NCBI GenBank assembly: GCA_966250865.1
Contig: CBINIT010000003.1
Coordinates: 1 to 48,982 of the forward strand
Length of the DNA stretch: 48,982 nt
Direction: 5' to 3'
Source of the DNA: CAYGGE01 sp966250865
GTDB lineage: Bacteria > Patescibacteriota > UBA1384 > CAYGGE01
Shown in pieces: positions 33,696 to 41,010 of the stretch (position 1 is the first letter of the stretch; each line of letters begins with the position of its first letter). The notes beneath the pieces are model-generated. The model searched no databases, was not told the DNA's origin, and worked only from the letters and a program-made list of their open reading frames with translations. A program made the position numbers and the translations under genes.

Positions 33696-33725
33696 AAAAA
33701 AGCCCTCCTTGCGGAAGGCTTTTTT
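33696..33725. terminator. Bidirectional intrinsic terminator shared by rplK and an antisense RNA
   Basis: AAAAAAGCC (33696-33704) pairs with GGCTTTTTT (33717-33725), with TCC/GGA inside. T runs lie on both sides, so it can end rplK on the plus strand and the structured RNA that comes the other way. Confidence 0.85.
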
Positions 33726-33934
33726 GTTGAGGTGGAGGGCACCCATGAGAAAAGGCTACCGCTTGCGCAGTAGCCATTTCTTTTAATCCCCTCCGTGCCT
33801 CCTATTCCTCCTTAAGGAGTTTTACCATTCTCTATATTGTAATGTAGAATGGGATATAGGTGCGCTAGAGAGAGTACGAGGCGGAATAACTTCCACGCCG
33901 ATCTCTCCCCGTTAACCTACTTTCCAGGCTAACA
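33696..33934 (-). ncRNA. Putative structured non-coding RNA, about 240 nt, antisense-oriented
   Basis: A perfect promoter (33941-33969, minus) and a terminator (33696-33725) bound a stretch with no convincing gene. In the minus-strand RNA: a multi-step stem (UAGGU at 33919-33915 with ACCUA at 33861-33857; GGAGAGA with UCUCUC; GGCG/CGCC), a hairpin CCAUUCU/AGAAUGG (33852-33825), a CTCCTTAAGGAG palindrome (33808-33819), and a 9-bp stem with a GCAA tetraloop (33775-33754) enclosed by GGAGGCAC/GUGCCCUCC (33802-33734). It carries several GGAGG sequences. It does not show the marks of tmRNA, RNase P or SRP RNA. It starts 30 nt from the dprA start and is divergent from it. Confidence 0.65.
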
Positions 33935-33940
33935 ATTACT

Positions 33941-33969
33941 ATTATAGCAAATAATTTGCAATATGTCAA
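33941..33969 (-). promoter_or_regulatory. Perfect consensus sigma70 promoter on the minus strand
   Basis: TTGACA (33969-33964), 17-nt spacer, TATAAT (33946-33941), with TGC right before the -10. All 12 consensus bases match. It overlaps the first codons of dprA on the other strand, so the two transcription units may interfere. It is the best promoter in the window and has no protein gene after it. Confidence 0.85.
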
Positions 33970-35045
33970 GATCTGAAGCCCATTCGAACCTGTCAGACGA
34001 GCATCAAGCCGTTCTCGCATTGCATACGTTAAAGGTGGGATCGAAGACCTTATTTGCTGTAAGAGAGCGTTTTGGCTCATATCTGGCAGCGTACCAAGCC
34101 TACCAGAAGGGTCAGCCACTCGGGATTACTGATGATCAGCTAGCAAGTATTGGTGAACGTCAAGTGCTGGTAGCCCGATTAACCGAATTAATCGAACAAT
34201 ACGGCGTTCAAGTGATCCTCTATGGTGAACCTGAATATCCGGTACTCCTGAGAGAAATGGCCGATCCTCCAGCAGTGCTCTATGTTCGAGGTACGATTCC
34301 CGAAGGACCTCGAGTGGCGGTCGTCGGTTCACGAAAGTGTAGCCCCTACGGTCAGCGGGTGGCGGCCGATTTGGGGAAAGAAGCGGCAGAACTCGGCGCA
34401 ACTGTTGTTTCGGGCCTGGCGCTTGGTATCGACGCGGCCTCTCACCGAGGAGTCCTGGAGTCTCGTGGCAAGACTATTGGTGTGCTGGCTTGCGGCGTTG
34501 AGCAGATCTATCCAGCGAGCCACGGCCGCCTGGCGCTTGACATGATTAATCAGGGCGGGGGAGTGGTCAGTGAGTTTCCGCTCCTCACCCCACCGTATCG
34601 TGGTAACTTTCTGGTTCGAAATCGAATTATTGCTGCCTTGTCTGAGCTTACTATTGTCGTCGAGGCGACGCTTGAAAGTGGTGCTTTGGTGACGGCGCGA
34701 CTAGCCCTTGAATATAATCGAGATGTTTGGGCGGTTCCAGGAGAAATCTACCGAGAAGGCTCAATTGGACCGCATACACTGTTAGGCTCCGGGGCGGTAC
34801 CATACCTGGGGAAGGGTCAGTTAGCAGCGTATCTCGACGTGCCGGCAACAGCTACGGAGTTGCCCCAGCTTGAAGGTGAAGAGCAGCGATTACTCGAGGT
34901 AATTAGTAAAGAAGGGACGCATGTCGATGCTATTGCCGACGACTTGTCGCTTGACATTGCCGCTACGAACAGTAGAGTGATACTATTGGAACTAAAAGGG
35001 CTCGTCAAACATGAAGGAGCTGGCATCTACCGACGGATTGTCTGA
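33963..35045 (+). CDS. dprA: DNA-processing protein DprA
   Basis: 360 residues. An N-terminal helical (SAM-like) region is followed by the Rossmann-like core: PAVLYVRGTIPEGPRVAVVG SRKCSPYG, SGLALGIDAASHRG, GVEQIYPASHGRL, SEFPLLTPPYRGNFLVRNRI and LESGALVTARLALEYNRDVW. A C-terminal winged-helix domain (about 290-358) closes it. DprA loads RecA on incoming single strands, so with the type IV pilus it points to natural DNA uptake. The ATG at 33963 has no Shine-Dalgarno sequence; no other start looks better. Confidence 0.93.
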   Translation: MSRSEAHSNLSDEHQAVLALHTLKVGSKTLFAVRERFGSYLAAYQAYQKGQPLGITDDQLASIGERQVLVARLTELIEQYGVQVILYGEPEYPVLLREMADPPAVLYVRGTIPEGPRVAVVGSRKCSPYGQRVAADLGKEAAELGATVVSGLALGIDAASHRGVLESRGKTIGVLACGVEQIYPASHGRLALDMINQGGGVVSEFPLLTPPYRGNFLVRNRIIAALSELTIVVEATLESGALVTARLALEYNRDVWAVPGEIYREGSIGPHTLLGSGAVPYLGKGQLAAYLDVPATATELPQLEGEEQRLLEVISKEGTHVDAIADDLSLDIAATNSRVILLELKGLVKHEGAGIYRRIV

Positions 35046-35087
35046 CGTCCTTTTTCTTTGCGGCCAGGATAACTAAAGGAAGCATAC

Positions 35088-37160
35088 ATGAATCTAGTGA
35101 TTGTAGAGTCACCATCTAAAGGTAAAACGATCGAACAATATCTCGGGAAGGGTTATACTGTCCTTGCTTCGTTTGGTCATGTTCGCGACTTGCCAAAAAG
35201 TAAAATTGGTATCGATACCGAACATAACTACGAGCCAAGCTATATTGTTCCGACTAAGGCAAAAAAGGTGCTCACTGAGCTCAAAAATGCCGCCAAGAAG
35301 AGCGATATCATCTATCTCGCTACTGACTACGACCGTGAAGGAGAGGCCATTGCCTGGCATATTGTTGAAGCGCTTGGTATGAAGCGAACCGATGAGAAGC
35401 TTAAGCGTATTACCTTCCACGAAATTACCAAGGATGCAATCCAGGAAGCGGTGAAAAAGCCACGGCAGCTCGATATGCACTTAATCGATGCCCAACAGGC
35501 TCGCCGGGTGCTGGACCGACTGGTCGGGTATAAACTGAGCCCCTTTCTCTGGAAGAAAATCTACACTGGTCTTTCCGCTGGTCGTGTTCAGTCGGTAGCG
35601 GTTCGTCTTATTGTGGACCGTGAACGAGAGATTCAGGCATTTGTCCCTACTGAATATTGGTCTATCGAAGGTGATTTTGTAGCCAAGCAACAAAGTTTTA
35701 CCGGTATGCTGGTGAAGCGTAATGAAGAAAAGATTGAAAAGCTTTCCGTGAAGAATAAAGAAGAAGCCGATACGCTTGTTGCCGATCTTAACGGCGCAGC
35801 CTATACTGTCGGTCAGATCGATAAGCGAACTGTGGCTCGCCATCCGTACGGACCGTTTACTACCTCAACGTTGCAGCAAACTGCTTCGCATCAGCTTGGC
35901 TATAGTGCGAAACGGACCATGTCCATTGCTCAGCGCCTGTATGAAGCAGGACACATTACCTACATGCGTACTGACTCGACAAACCTGTCAGCCCAAGCCG
36001 TTAGCGCTGCACGCGGCTACATTGGCAAGGCTTTTGGCGACAAGTATCTTCCTGAAAAGACTCGTATCTATAAGACTAAGGCAAAAGGTGCTCAAGAGGC
36101 TCACGAAGCCATTCGTCCGACGCATCCCGAGAAATCACCAGCCGAGATGGCTGGCCAGCTGACCGATGAGCAGGCGAAGCTCTATGAACTCATCTGGAAG
36201 CGACTCATTGCCAGTCAGATGGCGAGTGCCAGTCTTGAACAGATAACCATGACGCTTACGGCAAAAGGCAAGCAAGATCAGTATACCTTCCGAGCCAATG
36301 GTCAAAATATTCTTTTCGACGGTTTCTTGCGCCTTTGGCAAGAGAAACTTGAGTCAAAGAGTTTGCCTGAATTGGTAACTGGCGACCCAGTGGATCTGTT
36401 GAAGCTTCGAAGTGAGCAGCACTTTACTGAACCGCCCGCTCGATTCAACGAAGCAAGCCTGATTAAAACACTTGAAGAGAATGGGATTGGTCGACCATCG
36501 ACCTACGCACCAACCATCTCAACGATTGTTGATCGAGGCTATGTCCAGATCGAAAACCGCCAGCTCATCCCTCAAGAAGTCGGTTTTATTGTGACCGATC
36601 TGCTTAAAGAGCATTTCCCCGATATCGTCGATGTCAGCTTCACCGCCACTATCGAAGAAGACTTCGACAAGGTTGCTGAAGGTGAGCGTGAGTGGCAAAA
36701 AGTTATTGATGCCTTTTACCGACCCTTTGAGAGCCACTTGAAAGAAAAAGAGCAGACCGTTGAGAAGCAGAAGACCGAAGAGGCGACCGACGAAGTCTGT
36801 GATCTTTGCGGTAAGCCGATGGTCATTAAGCTTGGCCGTTTCGGTCGGTTCATGGCCTGTACCGGTTTCCCCGACTGTAAAAATACGAAGGCGATCTTGA
36901 AATCTACGGGTATTGCCTGTCCGAAATGCCAAGAAGGGGAGCTGGTTGAGCGAAAAACTCGCCGCCGACGTACGTTTTGGGGTTGTAGTCGGTATCCAAA
37001 ATGTGACTTTGCAACCTGGGATGATCCAGCCAAGGTGACTCCAGTTTACGATCCAAATGCGGTCAAGGAAGAAAAGCCCACCGCTAAACGGAAGACGACC
37101 GCTCGTAAAACAACTGCCAAGAAAACTACGAAGCGCAAAGTAATGAAAAAGGAAAAGTAA
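35088..37160 (+). CDS. topA: DNA topoisomerase I
   Basis: 690 residues. Toprim domain at the start (NLVIVESPSKGKTIEQYLG; TDYDREGEAIAWHI), then the gate domains with the catalytic Tyr at residue 292 in ITYMRTDST, and NGIGRPSTYAPTI later. Two C-terminal zinc ribbons (CDLCGKPMVIK ... CTGFPDC; CPKCQEGEL ... CSRYPKC) and a Lys/Arg/Thr-rich tail of about 30 residues follow. It relaxes negative supercoils. AAGGAAG precedes the ATG. Confidence 0.97.
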   Translation: MNLVIVESPSKGKTIEQYLGKGYTVLASFGHVRDLPKSKIGIDTEHNYEPSYIVPTKAKKVLTELKNAAKKSDIIYLATDYDREGEAIAWHIVEALGMKRTDEKLKRITFHEITKDAIQEAVKKPRQLDMHLIDAQQARRVLDRLVGYKLSPFLWKKIYTGLSAGRVQSVAVRLIVDREREIQAFVPTEYWSIEGDFVAKQQSFTGMLVKRNEEKIEKLSVKNKEEADTLVADLNGAAYTVGQIDKRTVARHPYGPFTTSTLQQTASHQLGYSAKRTMSIAQRLYEAGHITYMRTDSTNLSAQAVSAARGYIGKAFGDKYLPEKTRIYKTKAKGAQEAHEAIRPTHPEKSPAEMAGQLTDEQAKLYELIWKRLIASQMASASLEQITMTLTAKGKQDQYTFRANGQNILFDGFLRLWQEKLESKSLPELVTGDPVDLLKLRSEQHFTEPPARFNEASLIKTLEENGIGRPSTYAPTISTIVDRGYVQIENRQLIPQEVGFIVTDLLKEHFPDIVDVSFTATIEEDFDKVAEGEREWQKVIDAFYRPFESHLKEKEQTVEKQKTEEATDEVCDLCGKPMVIKLGRFGRFMACTGFPDCKNTKAILKSTGIACPKCQEGELVERKTRRRRTFWGCSRYPKCDFATWDDPAKVTPVYDPNAVKEEKPTAKRKTTARKTTAKKTTKRKVMKKEK

Positions 37161-37165
37161 TGTGC

Positions 37166-37228
37166 TTCTCGACTTCGCTCGAAGAGTACCCATGGTATTG
37201 TTCGAGTGGAGCGAAGCGGAATCGAGAA
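37166..37228. repeat. Imperfect inverted repeat between topA and recR
   Basis: TTCTCGA (37166-37172) and TTCGCT (37174-37179) on the left match AGCGAA (37210-37215) and TCGAGAA (37222-37228) on the right, with CGAA/TTCG at the centre edges. The arms differ by an insertion on the right. The shape and GAGTGGAGCGAAGCGGAATC wording are like dispersed palindromic intergenic repeats. It would lie in the recR leader if topA and recR are cotranscribed. Confidence 0.6.
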
Positions 37229-37239
37229 CTTCTGTATAT

Positions 37240-37854
37240 ATGCCACAATACATTCCAAAATCAGTCCAACGGGCTATTGACCAGTTAGCTAAACTACCTG
37301 GTATTGGTCCGAAAACAGCAGGCCGGCTGGCCTTTTACCTGCTCAGCCGATCAGAAAACGATGTCCATCAACTCGGTGATTCGATTGTGAAGCTTCGAGA
37401 AGGTTTAGTTATTTGCCAAACCTGTTTTACGATTGCGGAAACTGATCCCTGCTTTATCTGCGTCGACTCGAAGCGCGACCAATCGCTTGTTGCCGTAGTT
37501 GAGGAGCCACTCGATATTATTCCCATGGAAAAGGCGCGTTTTCAGGGGAGGTACCACGTTCTTGGTGGAGCGATTTCACCGATTCAAGGCATTGGTCCCA
37601 ATGAACTCCACATGCAGCCACTCTTTGATCGAGTTCAGACTGATACTGGCATTAACGAAATTGTCTTAGCGACAAACCCCACGCTTGAGGGTGAAGCAAC
37701 TGCTATGTACATTTATAAAGAGATTGTTAAAATGAATCTTAATCGTAAGGTGAAAGTGACGCGTATTGCGAGGGGATTGCCGATCGGCGGTGATCTCGAA
37801 TATGCCGATGAAATGACTGTTACGAGAGCGCTCGAAGGGCGCAAAGAGTATTAG
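37240..37854 (+). CDS. recR: Recombination protein RecR
   Basis: 204 residues from the ATG at 37240 (MPQYIPKSVQRAIDQLAKLP); the frame is open to 37162 but that part is repeat sequence. Helix-hairpin-helix LPGIGPKTAGRLAFYLL, a zinc module with C59, C62, C71 and C74, and a Toprim domain (VAVVEEPLDIIPMEKA, RYHVLGGAISPIQGIGPNEL). RecR works with RecO and/or RecF to load RecA at gaps. The ribosome site is weak. Confidence 0.95.
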   Translation: MPQYIPKSVQRAIDQLAKLPGIGPKTAGRLAFYLLSRSENDVHQLGDSIVKLREGLVICQTCFTIAETDPCFICVDSKRDQSLVAVVEEPLDIIPMEKARFQGRYHVLGGAISPIQGIGPNELHMQPLFDRVQTDTGINEIVLATNPTLEGEATAMYIYKEIVKMNLNRKVKVTRIARGLPIGGDLEYADEMTVTRALEGRKEY

Positions 37855-37868
37855 GCTAAGGAGGCGAT

Positions 37869-38120
37869 ATGTCAGACGAGACAGCTACGACAATCAACGG
37901 TGAATGTATCATTTGCGGCTTACCCGGTACGGTTGGATTGCATTGTAGCGACCCAGATTGTCATGGAACGGTTGAACGCATCGATGATGGTAAAGCTAAG
38001 CCACAAGAAGAAAACGAACGCTACGACCAGGGTTTAGTTGATGATGATACCGAAACCCTATCGCTTGAAGAGGCAGCCGAAGCTGAAGAGCGAGACGAGC
38101 TCTCCGACGACGATATGTAA
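37869..38120 (+). CDS. Acidic zinc-ribbon protein, unknown function
   Basis: 83 residues. The N-terminal third has a four-Cys zinc-ribbon-like set (C13-x-x-C16 and C26-x4-C31, with H25 and H32 nearby); the rest is strongly acidic and probably disordered (LVDDDTETLSLEEAAEAEER). AAGGAGGC before the ATG is the strongest ribosome site in this part. It sits 14 nt after recR and 24 nt before cysS. No family is recognised; the acidic tail suggests binding to a basic protein or competition with nucleic acid. Confidence 0.75.
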   Translation: MSDETATTINGECIICGLPGTVGLHCSDPDCHGTVERIDDGKAKPQEENERYDQGLVDDDTETLSLEEAAEAEERDELSDDDM

Positions 38121-38144
38121 TATAAGAACTTTCTAGGACAAGCC

Positions 38145-39452
38145 ATGAAGCTCTACAACTCCCTTACCCGCACAACTGAAACCTTTACGCCGCTTCATGA
38201 CAAACAAGTTGGCATGTACACCTGTGGGCCGACGGTTTACGACCGGGCCCATATTGGTAATATGCGAACCTATATCATGACCGATTTACTAACCCGTACG
38301 CTTCGTTTGTTGGGTTACGAGGTTACGCATGTCATGAATATTACGGATATCGATGATAAGACGATTCGACGATCAGCAGAAGAGGGGATTGCCCTTTCTG
38401 AACTGACCGAGCGATATGAGATGCTCTTTTTCGAAGATCTCGCTCGGTTGAATATCGAACTTCCTGATATTACGCCTCGAGCAACGGAACATTTTCCTGA
38501 GATGAAGCAGCTGCTGAACCAGTTAGTTGAGAAGGGCTTTGCCTATGAAAAAGATGGCGAAGTCTACTTCGATCTCTCAAAATTTAAGGAATACGGTCGA
38601 CTGAGCGCCCTCGACAAGCGGGAGATTAAGCCAGGTGCTCGAGTGGCAGTCGATGAATATGGGAAAGATGACGTTAACGACTTTGTCCTTTGGAAAGTTG
38701 ATGACATCACTAAAGAGCATCAACATGAACCAACCAAGGGTGGCGGTCGGCCAGGTTGGCACCTGGAGTGTTCAGCGATGAGCATGAAATATCTTGGTTC
38801 AACTTTGGATATTCATGCCGGTGGTGTTGATCTCCTCTTTCCGCACCATGAAAATGAGATTGCACAAAGTGAGGCGGCAACAGGTCGCGCCTTTGCTCGT
38901 TTCTTCGTTCATGGTGAGTTTCTCCTCGTAGACGGCCAGAAGATGAGTAAATCGCTCAAGAATATCTATAGTCTTGGCGACATTATTAAACACGGGCTTG
39001 ATCCGGTTGCGTTTCGCTACCTGGTGCTGACATCACAGTACCGCAGCAAACTGAACTTTACCTGGGAATCGCTCGAGTCGGCAGCCAAGACGCTCGAGAG
39101 TATCCGTCAGTTAGCCTACCGACCATCTTCGCTTTCCGACGAGGAAAAGCAGGCGATATTGGCCAAAGGTTACGATGCGCTTCAGGACGATCTCGACACA
39201 CCGAAACTCCTGGCAATTCTTCATGAAGCCAAGGATTATGACCTCTGGCTGGCCTTTGAGCCTGTTCTTGGTCTTGGTTTGAACCCTGTTGAAACGACCG
39301 TTACTGCAAGTCTCGAGCAGTTACTCAACGACCGTGAAGCGGCTCGGGCAGCAGGGGACTATGCCAAAGCCGACACGGTACGGGCTGAAATTGAATCTCA
39401 AGGGTACGTTATCGAAGACACCCCAAACGGCCCACGGCTTATTCCAAAATAA
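38145..39452 (+). CDS. cysS: Cysteinyl-tRNA synthetase
   Basis: 435 residues, a little shorter than the common 460. CGPTVYDRAHIGNMRTY holds the first zinc Cys and the HIGH motif; the other zinc ligands are in WHLECSAMS and the HHENE segment; KMSKSLKN is the second ATP motif. DALR-like helices make up the C-terminus, ending with the AARAAGDYAKADTVRAEIES helix common to CysRS. It charges tRNA-Cys. Confidence 0.96.
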   Translation: MKLYNSLTRTTETFTPLHDKQVGMYTCGPTVYDRAHIGNMRTYIMTDLLTRTLRLLGYEVTHVMNITDIDDKTIRRSAEEGIALSELTERYEMLFFEDLARLNIELPDITPRATEHFPEMKQLLNQLVEKGFAYEKDGEVYFDLSKFKEYGRLSALDKREIKPGARVAVDEYGKDDVNDFVLWKVDDITKEHQHEPTKGGGRPGWHLECSAMSMKYLGSTLDIHAGGVDLLFPHHENEIAQSEAATGRAFARFFVHGEFLLVDGQKMSKSLKNIYSLGDIIKHGLDPVAFRYLVLTSQYRSKLNFTWESLESAAKTLESIRQLAYRPSSLSDEEKQAILAKGYDALQDDLDTPKLLAILHEAKDYDLWLAFEPVLGLGLNPVETTVTASLEQLLNDREAARAAGDYAKADTVRAEIESQGYVIEDTPNGPRLIPK

Positions 39453-39458
39453 CACGGT

Positions 39459-39560
39459 TGTCATCCTTGACTGGTTCGCTATGAGCGAAACCAGATCGAG
39501 GATCTCGTTTGCTACAGGATTTCCGATCAGGAGCGCTGTCGCTTCCTGTCAGGAATGACA
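39459..39560. repeat. MITE/REP-like palindromic element with terminal inverted repeats
   Basis: About 102 bp. Ends TGTCATCCTTGAC (39459-39471) and GTCAGGAATGACA (39548-39560) are near-perfect inverted repeats. Inside are two hairpins: GGTTCGCT/AGCGAAACC (39474-39494) and CAGGAGCG/CGCTTCCTG (39529-39549). No coding frame. It fits the class of dispersed TGTCAT-ended intergenic palindromes. It lies between the cysS stop and the strong promoter at 39574. Confidence 0.7.
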
Positions 39561-39573
39561 GTCCGTCGAGTAC

Positions 39574-39602
39574 TTGACAGATTCGCCAGTATATGCTATT
39601 AT
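39574..39602 (+). promoter_or_regulatory. Strong promoter of the surface-protein region
   Basis: TTGACA (39574-39579), 17-nt spacer, TATTAT (39597-39602) with TGC before the -10. Transcription is expected from about 39609, giving a leader of about 440 nt before the tyrosine-repeat protein. Confidence 0.8.
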
Positions 39603-39608
39603 GGCGAG

Positions 39609-40049
39609 TACTGAATAAATACCCTGTGTAGTTGTTCAGTGGCATTACCTGGTACAGGTAAGTAAAACAAATCACAGCAACCAAGTAAGGAGGGTTGTCT
39701 GTTTTTCGTTTACTCCCGAGCCGGAGTGGTAGTGTCCACACTGGGAGATGTGGAGAGGATCCAATACTTTATAGGATCATTTACTCTGCCCCTAAACCTT
39801 AAAGACTTATTCGATCCTTGAGCTTGCTTAAGGAAAGAGCAAGACCCTTTCAAGGATCCTGGTGTGGACAGTGCTTCTCCGGCTTTTCTAAAAGAAACGG
39901 ATAGCCGTAAGATATCACAAGAAATTGGAAGATCTTACAAAAACATTGGTATATGCTTAGCTGTTTTGTCAGAAAGCATCAAGTAATACCAGGAGTAACT
40001 CGATATGATTACAACAAGTCAAGCAGTAACAAGCCAAAGGAAGGATCGC
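39609..40049 (+). ncRNA. Long structured mRNA leader (possible riboregulator)
   Basis: A 440-nt untranslated stretch with strong folding. A hairpin TTACCTG/CAGGTAA lies at 39645-39661, and an AAGGAGGG (39687-39694) has no good start codon at normal spacing. The core is closed by AGCCGGAG (39719-39726) with CTCCGGCT (39877-39884) and TGTCCACAC (39733-39741) with GTGTGGACA (39862-39870), 17 bp in all, followed by TTTTCT. Inside are GATCC/GGATC (about 39758-39778) and GATCCTTG/CAAGGATC (39813-39820 with 39851-39858). CCTTAA (39797) can instead pair with TTAAGG (39828), so two folds compete. No known riboswitch class is recognised. Confidence 0.6.
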
Positions 40050-40877
40050 ATGAAGAATCTCTTCATTGCACTACTTTTAGCAAGTGCTATTCTTTTCGGT
40101 TTACCCCTGCAAGCGAAAGCTGGGTGGGAAGGCCGTGCTAATACCGCAGCCATTTTAGGTGCAGCTGCTATGGCAGCGAACTATCGGGCAACCGGCAACG
40201 TCGGTTTGCCATATTATGGGTATCCTTATGGCGGGTATGGCTATGGTGGCTACGGCTATCCGACCCAGACTGTCTGTACCTGTCGGAACTATCCGGCGTA
40301 TAACGCCTACAGTACCTACAACAACATGTACGGTGGCTACGGCTATGGTAACAACTACGGTTACCCATATGGTGGTTATGCAAATAACTATGGCTACCCT
40401 TACGGTAACTATGGTTACGGATATCCCTCAAATTACGGTTACTCAAACTATGGCTATGGCGTGAATAGCATTTACCGATACCCGGTGATTTCCGTCTATA
40501 ACCTTAACGCTCTACTGTACCAAAACCAGACACCGGCTCAGCCTTCTCTGTCGAGTAATTACGATACATACAAGCCGAATTTCTCCAGCGATTACTCAAC
40601 CTATTCTACTGGATCAGGTATGACAAGCGGGTACGATACCTATAATCCTGGCATGACTAGTAATTACGATACTTATACCCCAAATATGTCGAGTTCATAC
40701 GATACATACGGAACGGTAAATTCAGACCTTTCAAGTGATTACTCAACGTATTCTAAGGGCTATCCGTCAACAGGTTTGTCCTCTGACTATAGTACCTACT
40801 CAGTTGGTACAGGGTTAAGTAGTGATTACAGCTCATATGGAGCTGGTAGCGGCTACGACACGTACATTAAACAATAA
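40050..40877 (+). CDS. Secreted Tyr/Gly-rich repeat protein
   Basis: 275 residues from the ATG at 40050, which has AAGGAAGG and begins a clean signal peptide (MKNLFIALLLASAILFGLPL, cut after AKA). An in-frame ATG at 40005 also has an AGGAG site. The mature protein has a central YG domain (units such as GYPYGGYGYGGYGYP and YGYGNNYGYPYGGYANNYGY) with one CTC Cys pair, a short linker, and about nine C-terminal repeats of the form S-S-x-Y-D/S-T-Y. Tyrosine and glycine dominate. Such low-complexity Tyr/Gly sequences are typical of structural or adhesive extracellular proteins. No family is recognised. The strong promoter and long leader suggest high, regulated expression. Confidence 0.8.
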   Translation: MKNLFIALLLASAILFGLPLQAKAGWEGRANTAAILGAAAMAANYRATGNVGLPYYGYPYGGYGYGGYGYPTQTVCTCRNYPAYNAYSTYNNMYGGYGYGNNYGYPYGGYANNYGYPYGNYGYGYPSNYGYSNYGYGVNSIYRYPVISVYNLNALLYQNQTPAQPSLSSNYDTYKPNFSSDYSTYSTGSGMTSGYDTYNPGMTSNYDTYTPNMSSSYDTYGTVNSDLSSDYSTYSKGYPSTGLSSDYSTYSVGTGLSSDYSSYGAGSGYDTYIKQ

Positions 40878-40889
40878 TTTGTCTAGGCA

Positions 40890-40974
40890 AGCTGCTTCTT
40901 TGAGAGGCAGCTGCGTGGACGAAGTAAAAGTCCACACTTCCGCACGGCCGAGAGCTGACTAGTCAGAGCTCGGC
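40890..40974 (+). promoter_or_regulatory. Three consecutive hairpins before the GC-rich gene pair
   Basis: AGCTGC/GCAGCT (40890-40895, 40907-40912), GTGGAC/GTCCAC (40915-40920, 40930-40935) and GCCGAG/CTCGGC (40947-40952, 40969-40974). The third has tandem A-G/G-A mismatches and an inner 4-bp stem. No promoter is seen, so they probably lie in a transcript from 39574, at the 3' end of the tyrosine-repeat gene or in the leader of 41011. Confidence 0.5.
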
Positions 40975-41010
40975 AGCACTTCGACATCACACGTACACGG
41001 AGGAAAATCG

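Noticed and set aside
33430..33777. 115-residue minus-strand frame starting MATAQAV after the GGAGG cluster
   Set aside because: It passes through the intrinsic terminator and then lies opposite rplK; the transcript should end before most of it is read. Kept only as a caveat to the non-coding RNA call.
33696..33934. Assignment of the structured RNA to RNase P, tmRNA or SRP RNA
   Set aside because: No RNase P core motifs, no tRNA-like 3' end and no SRP GGAAG/AGCAG loop were found, and the length does not fit RNase P.
39953..40141. 62-residue frame overlapping the start of the tyrosine-repeat gene
   Set aside because: No ribosome site, overlaps the signal-peptide coding region in another frame, and no coding character.
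40200..40870. Short tandem repeats resembling a CRISPR array or minisatellite
   Set aside because: They are in frame, code for Tyr/Gly units, vary at third positions and have no unique spacers; no cas genes are present.
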